Origin: Candidatus Brocadiia bacterium
GTDB taxonomy: Bacteria > Planctomycetota > PUPC01 > DSUN01
Length of the DNA stretch: 12,448 bases
Reading direction: 5' to 3'
Assembly (NCBI GenBank): GCA_016782825.1
Contig: JADHXT010000067.1
Span: 1-12,448, forward strand
In this document: positions 7,148-12,448 of the stretch, piece by piece
How positions within the stretch are numbered: position 1 is the stretch's first letter
Layout: the number at the start of each line of letters is the position of its first letter
The notes under the pieces: generated by a model
Database searches by the model: none
What the model was told of the DNA's origin: nothing
Seen by the model: the letters and a program-made list of their open reading frames with translations, nothing else
Made by a program: the position numbers and the translations under genes

Positions 7148-7276
7148 CGTAATCGATCTGGCCCCCCGGATCAAAGAAGACCGACCACGAGCACGAGAGG
7201 ACACGAGCCGAGCCCTCTCCATGATCTGCACGCCCTGGCGGAGTATGGCCCCTGATAGTGTTAATCCGGCTTCTTT

Positions 7277-7515
7277 CTTCAATCGTCCTCGTCCAGCCTG
7301 CCCTGAGCGAAGTCGAAGGTTCGTCCTCGATTCGCCCTTCGGAAAGGGAATCGCCTCGCCTCGGCGTCGCGGCGCCTTCGCTCTTGAGGGCATGGCGGTG
7401 AGGGTCAAGAGCATCGCTCGCGAGCCGCTTCGCATTGGCGCCAACGGCAAGCGGGAGTCGATCCGAGGACGACCCTTCGACTTCGCTCAGGGCAGGCTGG
7501 ACGAGGACGATGAAG
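7277..7515. repeat. Long inverted repeat with 38-bp perfect arms
   Basis: Positions 7282-7319 are repeated exactly in inverse at 7474-7511, and the match continues with few mismatches to about 7277-7332 and 7460-7515. The arms carry CCCTGAGCGAAGTCGAAGG, a sequence I recall as a widespread intergenic repeat in many bacterial genomes (its translations give PERSRR and FDFAQG phrases). Inside the roughly 150-base loop is a second inverted pair, GCTCTTGA (7380-7387) and TCAAGAGC (7405-7412). There is no gene. It may be a mobile hairpin element. Confidence 0.8.
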
Positions 7516-7560
7516 AGGAATCGCCGCTTTCAGGAGTCATGCACGCCCTGGCGCCCGGAT

Positions 7561-7588
7561 TTGACATCCCTGGACGGCGGGGTATAAT
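7561..7588 (+). promoter_or_regulatory. Consensus sigma-70 promoter of the tRNA pair
   Basis: TTGACA (7561-7566), 16 bases, TATAAT (7583-7588): both boxes match consensus perfectly. Transcription should begin near 7595, about 15 bases before the first tRNA. This strength is typical of stable-RNA genes and shows that the host uses an E. coli-like housekeeping promoter. Confidence 0.85.
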
Positions 7589-7609
7589 TGGGAACGAAGT
7601 CGGCGTGGG

Positions 7610-7687
7610 CGGGGTGTGGCGCAGTTTGGCTAGCGCGCGTGCCTTGGGAGCACGAGGTCGGCGGTTCGAATCCGCCCACCCCGACCA
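7610..7687 (+). tRNA. tRNA-Pro, anticodon TGG
   Basis: The acceptor stem CGGGGTG (7610-7616) pairs perfectly with CACCCCG (7677-7683), followed by A73 and an encoded CCA (7685-7687). The anticodon arm CGTGC-CTTGGGA-GCACG gives TGG, which reads proline CCA and, by wobble, other CCN codons. The T arm is GGCGG-TTCGAAT-CCGCC. The gene sits 13 bases before tRNA-His and is presumably cotranscribed from the promoter at 7561. Confidence 0.95.
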
Positions 7688-7700
7688 AAGCTCAGACGAC

Positions 7701-7778
7701 GGTGGGTGTAGCTCAGCAGGTTAGAGCGACAGACTGTGGCTCTGTAGGTCGGGGGTTCGAATCCCCTCATCCACCCCA
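7701..7778 (+). tRNA. tRNA-His, anticodon GTG
   Basis: The acceptor GTGGGTG (7702-7708) pairs with CATCCAC (7768-7774), with one G-T pair. The extra G at 7701 stands opposite C73 at 7775, the G-1:C73 identity pair specific to tRNA-His. CCA is encoded (7776-7778). The anticodon arm ACAGA-CTGTGGC-TCTGT gives GTG. It is the second gene of a two-tRNA transcript with tRNA-Pro. Confidence 0.95.
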
Positions 7779-7901
7779 CTTAAGTCAAGAATCTGAAAGG
7801 ACTTACAGCATGTGCCTTGCGGCTTTTTGCATGTGACAAGCATGGAGGTGCACACGGTTGCACAAGACGCCGTAACCAGCTTGGTCACAATGCCTTAAGT
7901 G
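7777..7901. repeat. Imperfect palindrome downstream of the tRNA pair
   Basis: GCATGTGACAAGCATGG (7829-7845) is matched in inverse by 7876-7893 with three single-base gaps. Inside is GTGCA...TGCAC, and outside CACTTAAG (7777-7784) is mirrored by CTTAAGTG (7894-7901). A small hairpin TAAGTC...GACTTA (7781-7805) and a T5 run (7824-7828) lie between, which might end the tRNA transcript. From 7902 to about 8050 I see no gene, repeat or signal. Confidence 0.45.
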
Positions 7902-8050
7902 CGACCTAGGTTTTCTTCTCCTGCTGCCTTCTGCAACGAGAATGGCACAGATCAGGCACGCGCTCCCGCCTTCCTGATTCCCTCTTGAACATTACGTTCC
8001 GCCGGGGGTCCTGCCCTTCATGATGGCGTGTGCCAGAGCGTCAAGGGGCG

Positions 8051-8401
8051 CTGAAAACCGGCCACCCGGGGGCACTTGAGAATAGGCCACTTTGAGCGGA
8101 AGGGGTATGGCCTCGTAGCATCTCCGCGGAAAGGAGGTGCTCGATGGCCAACCGCCTCAAGATGGCCAAAGTCAACGCGATTGTGCAGTTGCGTGAACGG
8201 GGCTGGCCGTTCCGACGGATCGCCAGGGAGCTCGGCGTCCATCGGGACACGGTGTCGCGGGTGGTACGGGAGGCTACGGCTGGGGCAGATCCGGCCAAAG
8301 CGCCCCTCGGGTCAGAGGGGGCAGTGGTGCCCGGGTGTGCGCCGACGATCATGGCACGATGGCCACGGGGAATCAAGGGGAATGGGTTGTGGACCCCGTG
8401 A
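8051..8401 (+). mobile_element. Remnant of an IS21-family insertion sequence (left end)
   Basis: Two related 14-base motifs lie 25 bases apart: TGAAAACCGGCCAC (8052-8065) and TGAGAATAGGCCAC (8077-8090), matching at 11 of 14 positions. Multiple short terminal repeats of this kind mark IS21-family ends. They are followed by the start of istA with its ribosome binding site. No matching right end, no remaining istA sequence and no istB are visible before 8715, so the element is a fragment. The outer boundary may lie slightly left of 8051. Confidence 0.7.
8144..8401 (+). pseudogene. istA: Truncated IS21-family transposase IstA (N-terminal HTH only)
   Basis: The ATG at 8144 has AAGGAGGT about 6 bases upstream. 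The frame gives 85 residues, whereas full IstA proteins are usually about 350-550. Residues 1-45 contain the helix-turn-helix typical of IS21 transposases (FRRIARELGVHRDTVSRVVR, about residues 24-43), followed by the linker PAKAPLGSEG near 51-60. After about residue 65 the sequence no longer resembles IstA and a stop follows; the DDE catalytic domain is absent. The gene is decayed by deletion or a frameshift plus deletion and cannot transpose on its own. The HTH might still bind the IS ends. Confidence 0.8.
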
Positions 8402-8714
8402 GAGCCGTCCTACGGCAATGTCGGGGGCCACAGCCCGATGACGCCCCCAGCCACGCATGTCGAGTCTAGGCCGGCCGCGTCGTCTAGGCTACAGACCTCT
8501 GCACCAGGAGTTGGCGCAAGAACTGGTGCACGAACCAGGCGACCTTATCGTGAGTCAAGCAGGGAACGGTACCTGGGAGGGGGCTCTACACACTTCGCGT
8601 GTAACGTCAGCGTGTCTTCTGGGCTCTGGCCCCCACCTGATTGGCCGTCCCCCTCCCCTAACCGCCTCACGCGGTAGCGCGAGCCCAGCACCTCACCACC
8701 CCTTCTGACGAGGG
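8402..8714. other. Non-coding stretch between the IS21 remnant and the flx-hdr operon
   Basis: There is no convincing gene on either strand; the short open frames have compositions that look like chance. Visible structure: an imperfect hairpin TGCACC...GGTGCA with an inner AGTT/AACT pair (8500-8530), a short stem TACAC...GTGTA near 8588-8605, and CGCG-CTAC-CGCG on the minus strand about 20-40 bases beyond the flxA-like stop codon. No T-tract terminator for the operon is seen. Part may be decayed IS sequence. Confidence 0.5.
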
Positions 8715-9557
8715 CTAGTACTCGGTTGGCAGAGTCCGGAGTTCCTGGTAGGTGAAGACGGGGCCGTCCTTGCAGACGTACTTGCTGCCGATGTTGCATC
8801 GGCCGCACTTCCCAATCCCACACTTCATCCGCATCTCGAGGGAGAGGATGATTGCGTCTTCGGAGAAGCCGAGCGTGGCGAGGGAGACGAGGGTGAACCG
8901 GATCATGATCGGCGGGCCGCAGACGAGGACAAGTGTGTTGTCCGCGCTGGGCTTCAGAGCGCCGAGCAAGGACGTCACGACGCCCTCGTGTTGGGTCCAG
9001 TGCTCGTCGGCGTGGTCCACCGTCAGGTGGACGTCAATACCGTCGCGCGCCTGCCATTCGGTGAGCTCATCCTTGTACATGAGCTCACCCGGTGTCCGGG
9101 CGCCGTAGATGACGAGGATCGAGCCGAAGCGACTCCGGTTCGCAGGATCGAGGATGTACTTGATTGCCGCGCGGAGCGTGGTGAAGGCGAATCCCCCCCC
9201 GATGATCAGCAGGTTCTTGCCGGCCATTGTGTCCCAAGGGAACGGCCTGCCCATGGGCCCCCGCACGCCGATCGCAGTCCCGGCCTCGACGCTGTGGATC
9301 TCGGTGGTGAAGAGCCCGACCCGCTTGATCGTGAAGAGCAGGTAGTCGGTCTCCGTCGGCGAGGAGGCGATCCCGAAGGGCGCCTCGCCCATCCCCGGCA
9401 GGGAGAGCTCGGCAAACTGGCCCGGCAGGTGATCGAACTCCACGGCGCTCTTCGGATCCTCGAAGACGAGCCGGAAGGTCTTGATGTCCCGCGCCTCGTT
9501 CTCGACGATGACCTCGTCGATGCGCGCGGGGTAGGGAAGGTAGGGGTTCCTCGCCAT
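8715..9557 (-). CDS. flxA: FlxA-like FAD/NAD(P)-binding oxidoreductase subunit with a [2Fe-2S] site
   Basis: The product is 280 residues, starting at the ATG at 9557, 3 bases after the stop of the preceding gene. It has the ferredoxin-NADP reductase layout of the sulfhydrogenase gamma (HydG) and PyrK families. A flavin-binding barrel lies at about 10-110, with PGQF (45-48) and FGIASSP (61-67). The NAD(P) domain at about 115-235 has IIGGGFAFTTLR (118-129) and VCGPP (212-216). A C-terminal [2Fe-2S] motif has Cys246, Cys251, Cys254 and Cys262. In the Flx-Hdr complex this subunit oxidises NAD(P)H and passes electrons to the iron-sulfur subunits. As the last gene of the operon it is translationally coupled to flxB. 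The symbol is assigned by operon context and could equally be a hydrogenase gamma-type name. Confidence 0.85.
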   Translation of the reverse strand: MARNPYLPYPARIDEVIVENEARDIKTFRLVFEDPKSAVEFDHLPGQFAELSLPGMGEAPFGIASSPTETDYLLFTIKRVGLFTTEIHSVEAGTAIGVRGPMGRPFPWDTMAGKNLLIIGGGFAFTTLRAAIKYILDPANRSRFGSILVIYGARTPGELMYKDELTEWQARDGIDVHLTVDHADEHWTQHEGVVTSLLGALKPSADNTLVLVCGPPIMIRFTLVSLATLGFSEDAIILSLEMRMKCGIGKCGRCNIGSKYVCKDGPVFTYQELRTLPTEY

Positions 9558-9560
9558 GGC

Positions 9561-10571
9561 TTAGGCTCCAAGCTCCCTGAGCACCGTCCGGAGGTCCATG
9601 CTCGCCGGGCAGTTGCGGATGCACCGGCCGCAGCCTACACAGAAGAGCCGATCGAGGTTCTCGACGGCGTACCGGAACTTGTGCATGATGCGCTGCCGCC
9701 ACCGTTCCTTGGGGCTGGGCCGCGGGTTGTGGCCGGAGCCGTGCAGCGTGAAGAGCGGGTAGGCGCAGCAGTCCCACGTCCTTACCCGCCGGCCCCTGGT
9801 ACCCCGAAGCTCGTCGGTGATGTCGAAGCAGTGACACGTGGGGCAGAGGAAGCTGCACGTCCCGCATCCCAGGCACGTCTGGCTGGCGGTCTCCCAGCAT
9901 GGAGAATCGTAGCCATCGCGCAGGCGCTGGGCGCTGTTGTCGACCTCTACCGGCGCGATCAGGCTCTCCGCCGCGCCGACCCGCTTCTCTGCCTCTTTGA
10001 CGGCGTCGTCGGTGGCGTCGGCGAGCAGATCCGCCACCGACGAGAGCAGCTCCTCGCCTTTGGGGGTCTGCGCCCGCAGGAGGAGGTCGGCCTCGAGGCC
10101 CACGGCGAGCACGTCGGCGCCGGCGCCGTCGCCGGGTCCGCCGCCCACGGACGTGCAGAAGCAGCTCGACATGGGCCGGGTGCACGCGAGCGCGATGACC
10201 GTGGTCGTCTCGCGGAGGCGCGCGTAGTAGGGGTCAGGTGGGTCGCCGTCGAGGAACACCTTGTCGAGCGCGAGCAGCGCCTTGGCGTCGCACGGACGCA
10301 CCCCGACAAGGAACGTCTCACCGTCGGGCAGACTCGGCTCGTGGGCCTCCCCGTCGCAGAAGGTGAGCAGCGTCTGGCTCTGAGGGAGGAAGAACGCCTT
10401 TGGCGAGAGGCGGAAGTTCCGGTATTCCAGGACCATGGGGTCGTCGAGCGGCGCCTGGGTGAGCGCCACGTCGCCGGCGTCGTCTCGCGCCGGCGCGTAG
10501 ACCGCGCCTCTCTCTCGCAGGCGGCCGAGCAGGCCGTCCAGATCGGTGTGTGGAATGCGCTTCTCAGTCAT
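9561..10571 (-). CDS. flxB: FlxB-like di-[4Fe-4S] electron-transfer subunit (sulfhydrogenase beta-like)
   Basis: The product is 336 residues; the ATG at 10571 follows GGAGGG by about 5 bases. The N-terminal half holds GVRPCDAKALL (90-100, Cys94) and a cysteine group CTRPMSSCFC (Cys130, Cys137, Cys139). The C-terminal half has two ferredoxin motifs: Cys233-x2-Cys236-x2-Cys239-x3-Cys243 and Cys311-x2-Cys314-x2-Cys317-x3-Cys321. Between them are further cysteines (CHC at 246-248, Cys268, Cys269). This matches the sulfhydrogenase beta (HydB/HyhB) and anaerobic sulfite reductase A family. In Flx-Hdr it would carry electrons from the FlxA flavin toward MvhD/FlxD and HdrA. The gap to the preceding gene is 37 bases and to the next 3 bases. 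Specific cluster assignment of the extra cysteines is open. Confidence 0.82.
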   Translation of the reverse strand: MTEKRIPHTDLDGLLGRLRERGAVYAPARDDAGDVALTQAPLDDPMVLEYRNFRLSPKAFFLPQSQTLLTFCDGEAHEPSLPDGETFLVGVRPCDAKALLALDKVFLDGDPPDPYYARLRETTTVIALACTRPMSSCFCTSVGGGPGDGAGADVLAVGLEADLLLRAQTPKGEELLSSVADLLADATDDAVKEAEKRVGAAESLIAPVEVDNSAQRLRDGYDSPCWETASQTCLGCGTCSFLCPTCHCFDITDELRGTRGRRVRTWDCCAYPLFTLHGSGHNPRPSPKERWRQRIMHKFRYAVENLDRLFCVGCGRCIRNCPASMDLRTVLRELGA

Positions 10572-10608
10572 CGCTCCCTCCGGCCCCGCGGGACGAGGTC
10601 CCCGGGGG

Positions 10609-11625
10609 CTAGGGCTCGGTCAGAAAGTCCTGGGCATCGTCCATGTCGAACGCCGAGAGCGCCGGCAGCACGTCGGCCGACTCGCCTGAGCGGTATCCGT
10701 AGAGGTCCTCGACCTCCTGCCCCAGCTTGCGCGTGAGCAGGCGCGTGTCGATCCCCATGGAGCACGCCCGCGCGCAGGCCCCACACTCGGTGCAGCGCCC
10801 GGCCATGTGGAAGGCTCTCACGAGGTGGTAGATCGTGACATCCGACATGTCCGTGCTCGTGCCGACCCACCTCGGCCGCGTCTGGTCGAGGAGACACTCC
10901 TTGCAGTAGCACATGGGGCACGCCTGTCGGCACGCGTTGCACCGGATACACTTCGACAGCTCGTCCTGAAGGTGCGCCCATCGGTCGTCCAGGGTCTTCG
11001 ACGCGAACTCGTCGGTCTGCCGCCGCGCGCCGTCTGGGTCCTTCCCCTCGACAGGCTCGCCGACCAGAACGTCGGGTAGCGAAGGCGTGGGCGCCCGACA
11101 CTCCAGACAGGCGTCCGCGACGATCTCCTCCCGCGGCAGGGTGACCTCGCGGCCGTCCTCGACCACGACGTGGATGTTCCCCAGCGCGTCCTCTCCTGCC
11201 CCCAGTGCTTCGTGCTCGCCGAGCGCTCTCTCCGCCTTCCGGACATCCACCATCCCCGGACAGGCGACACCGACGAGCACCAGCTTCTCGCGAGGCACCT
11301 GGCGCTCCTGGACCAGTGCGATTGCCGACCGGGCGTCGCATCCCTTCAGCACCACCGCGACGGTGGGCAGCGGCGGCGCCCGTTCGGCCTCTCTGGCACT
11401 GGCGGGGGCCTTGAACAGCCGCGGCAGGTAGACCGCGAGGTTGGTGGTGCAGAAGGGGTTCCAGGCGAGTCGCTCCACCTCTTCGGGCGAGGTGAGGAAG
11501 AGCGGGGTGGTGCGGAAGGGAAGGGTCGCCTTCTCGTACCCGAGGAAGAGGTCCACCCTCTTCTCGCGCAGGAGTTCCTCGGCAGTCTCGCGCAGACGCG
11601 CTTCGATCTCGTGGCTGGGGGTCAT
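10609..11625 (-). CDS. flxC: FlxC-like di-[4Fe-4S] electron-transfer subunit
   Basis: The product is 338 residues. The ATG at 11625 overlaps the TGA of the preceding gene (ATGA), which fixes the start and implies translational coupling; the frame is open further upstream but that part only shadows the neighbour. The N-terminal domain (about 1-185) has LKGCDARSAIAL (93-104, Cys96) and DACLEC (171-176). The C-terminal part has Cys226-x2-Cys229-x2-Cys232-x3-Cys236 with extra Cys239, Cys241 and Cys244, then Cys278-x2-Cys281-x2-Cys284-x3-Cys288. Proteins of this kind accompany HdrA and MvhD in bacterial Flx-Hdr clusters and act as soluble electron wires. Its layout parallels the next gene, flxB. 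No membrane segment or signal peptide is seen. Confidence 0.78.
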   Translation of the reverse strand: MTPSHEIEARLRETAEELLREKRVDLFLGYEKATLPFRTTPLFLTSPEEVERLAWNPFCTTNLAVYLPRLFKAPASAREAERAPPLPTVAVVLKGCDARSAIALVQERQVPREKLVLVGVACPGMVDVRKAERALGEHEALGAGEDALGNIHVVVEDGREVTLPREEIVADACLECRAPTPSLPDVLVGEPVEGKDPDGARRQTDEFASKTLDDRWAHLQDELSKCIRCNACRQACPMCYCKECLLDQTRPRWVGTSTDMSDVTIYHLVRAFHMAGRCTECGACARACSMGIDTRLLTRKLGQEVEDLYGYRSGESADVLPALSAFDMDDAQDFLTEP

Positions 11626-12077
11626 AGCGTCTTCACCAGTTTCTCGTTTGGGCCGAGCTTGCGGACCTCCTCGACGACCTTCTCGACCACGGCGGCGAAG
11701 CGCCCGCCTTCCGACGCCGAGACCCACGTGAACTGGACTCGCTCGGGCTCGATCCCGGCATACTGGAGCAGTTCCTTGAAGAGCGCGAACTTCCGTCGGG
11801 CGACGAGGTTCCCACTGATGTAGTGGCAATCGCCTGGATGACATCCCGAGACGAGCACGCCGTCGGCCCCGTTCTGGAGGGCGCGCAGCAGGAACGCGGG
11901 GTTGATCCTGCCGGAGCACGGCACACGGATGATGCGGATGTTGTGGGGGTACTGGATGCGACTGACGCCGGCCAGGTCGGCCCCGGCGTACGAGCACCAG
12001 TTGCAGAGGAACGTCGCGATCCTGGGCTCCCATCCCTTGTCCGTCGCGGCGTCCTGCACGGTCTGGGTCTGGCTCAT
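11622..12077 (-). CDS. mvhD: MvhD/FlxD-type hydrogenase iron-sulfur (delta) subunit
   Basis: The product is 151 residues, the usual size for MvhD. The ATG at 12077 lies 7 bases after the hdrA stop and has GAGGGAG upstream; earlier in-frame starts would run back into hdrA. Conserved landmarks are CNWCSYAGADLAG (Cys25, Cys28), RIIRVPCSGRINP (Cys54) and VSGCHPGDCHYISGN (Cys79, Cys84), which together bind a [2Fe-2S] cluster. In methanogens MvhD links hydrogenase to HdrA. In bacterial Flx-Hdr clusters without hydrogenase (FlxD) it links the NAD(P)H-oxidising subunits to HdrA. No hydrogenase large subunit is in the window, which favours the FlxD role. Confidence 0.92.
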   Translation of the reverse strand: MSQTQTVQDAATDKGWEPRIATFLCNWCSYAGADLAGVSRIQYPHNIRIIRVPCSGRINPAFLLRALQNGADGVLVSGCHPGDCHYISGNLVARRKFALFKELLQYAGIEPERVQFTWVSASEGGRFAAVVEKVVEEVRKLGPNEKLVKTL

Positions 12078-12084
12078 GGCTCCC

Positions 12085-12448
12085 TCACATCGCGTCGACG
12101 GCCTGGAGGATCTGGTCGTTTCGGAAGCCCTTGAGGTCGATCGCGGCGGCGCGGCACGTCGCGGTACACGCCCCGCATCCCTTGCAGGTCCCCTCGTTGA
12201 CCACCGCGACCCGGAGGATCGGGTCGAGCTCGATCGCCTTGTATGCACAGATCTCGGCGCAGTCGCCGCAGCCGCTGCACCGTGAGGCATCGACCGCCGC
12301 GACCTTGCCTTCCGCCTCGATCTCGGGCTGACTCAGGACGGTGGCCGCGCGCGCCGCCGCCGCGCGCGCCTGGGCGATACTCTCTGCGATGTCCTTCGGG
12401 TAGTGCGCGAGGCCGCACAGGAACACGCCGTCGGTCGCGAAGTCCACC
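12085..12448 (-). CDS. hdrA: HdrA-like heterodisulfide reductase subunit A, C-terminal part (cut by window edge)
   Basis: Only about the last 121 residues are present; the rest lies beyond 12448. The segment begins with DFATDGVFLCGLAHYPKDI and SIAQARAAAARAATVLS, the invariant closing part of the HdrA FAD domain. Two ferredoxin motifs follow: Cys57-x2-Cys60-x2-Cys63-x3-Cys67 and Cys88-x2-Cys91-x2-Cys94-x3-Cys98, counted from the ATG-equivalent GTG at 12447. The usual proline after the last cysteine of each motif is replaced (Ala, Arg), which HdrA homologues tolerate. HdrA is the flavin-based electron-bifurcating core of heterodisulfide reductase. The gene ends 7 bases before mvhD/flxD. Confidence 0.92.
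   Translation of the reverse strand, partial: VDFATDGVFLCGLAHYPKDIAESIAQARAAAARAATVLSQPEIEAEGKVAAVDASRCSGCGDCAEICAYKAIELDPILRVAVVNEGTCKGCGACTATCRAAAIDLKGFRNDQILQAVDAM

Noticed and set aside
6114..7724. Plus-strand open frame of 536 codons over the isomerase and tRNA-Pro
   Set aside because: Antisense to the isomerase, then running through repeats and a tRNA; no coding character.
7585..7840. Short protein frames across the tRNA pair
   Set aside because: They translate tRNA sequence; the cloverleafs explain the DNA.
8457..8708. Small open frames in the gap, considered as istB or a continuation of istA
   Set aside because: No ATP-binding motif or transposase-like sequence; they look like chance frames in non-coding DNA.
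8988..10736. Long open frame (582 codons) on the plus strand over the flxA/flxB genes
   Set aside because: Antisense to two genes with intact cofactor motifs; no domain or ribosome binding site is seen.

Overview
This is a GC-rich (roughly 65-70 %), low-density bacterial window, most likely from an anaerobic member of the PVC superphylum or a neighbouring phylum (Planctomycetota, Lentisphaerota or Hydrogenedentes-like), probably a metagenome bin. The basis is the gene repertoire: a right-handed beta-helix/SGNH-fold protein, a Gfo/Idh/MocA oxidoreductase and a URO-D-like protein, with long palindromic repeats in the gaps, beside a heterodisulfide-reductase-type electron-transfer operon. The phylum is inference; there is no rRNA marker here.

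Left part (1-6992, accessory carbohydrate-type genes). A 5'-truncated beta-helix protein fused to an SGNH-fold domain whose catalytic residues all look lost (2-2329, +) is followed by a Gfo/Idh/MocA oxidoreductase (2784-4205, +) and a URO-D-superfamily-like protein (4564-5868, +). A parvulin-type peptidyl-prolyl isomerase (6129-6992, -) converges on the last of these. Each gap between these genes is filled by a long inverted repeat: nested palindromes at 2394-2654 and 4248-4437, and a MITE-like element with terminal inverted repeats at 5864-6125. A fourth inverted repeat, with 38-bp perfect arms, lies at 7277-7515.

Middle part (6993-8714). A TTGACA-16-TATAAT promoter (7561-7588) precedes tRNA-Pro(TGG) and tRNA-His(GTG), both with encoded CCA. 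Downstream come a palindromic stretch, then the left end and truncated istA of an IS21-family element (about 8051-8401), then about 300 bases without a recognisable gene.

Right part (8715-12448, minus strand). This is a tightly packed operon reading right to left: hdrA (C-terminal part only, cut by the window edge), an mvhD/flxD-type iron-sulfur protein, two di-[4Fe-4S] proteins (flxC-like and flxB-like) and an FAD/NAD(P)-binding flxA-like subunit. This matches the Flx-Hdr complex proposed to couple NAD(P)H oxidation to ferredoxin and disulfide reduction by electron bifurcation. hdrB and hdrC are not in the window and may lie beyond position 12448. The set points to an anaerobic, redox-balancing metabolism.

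The observations most worth following are the apparent SGNH pseudo-hydrolase, the nested palindromes sharing a modular design, the terminal-inverted-repeat element that supplies a stop codon, and the resemblance between the FlxB and FlxC subunits.
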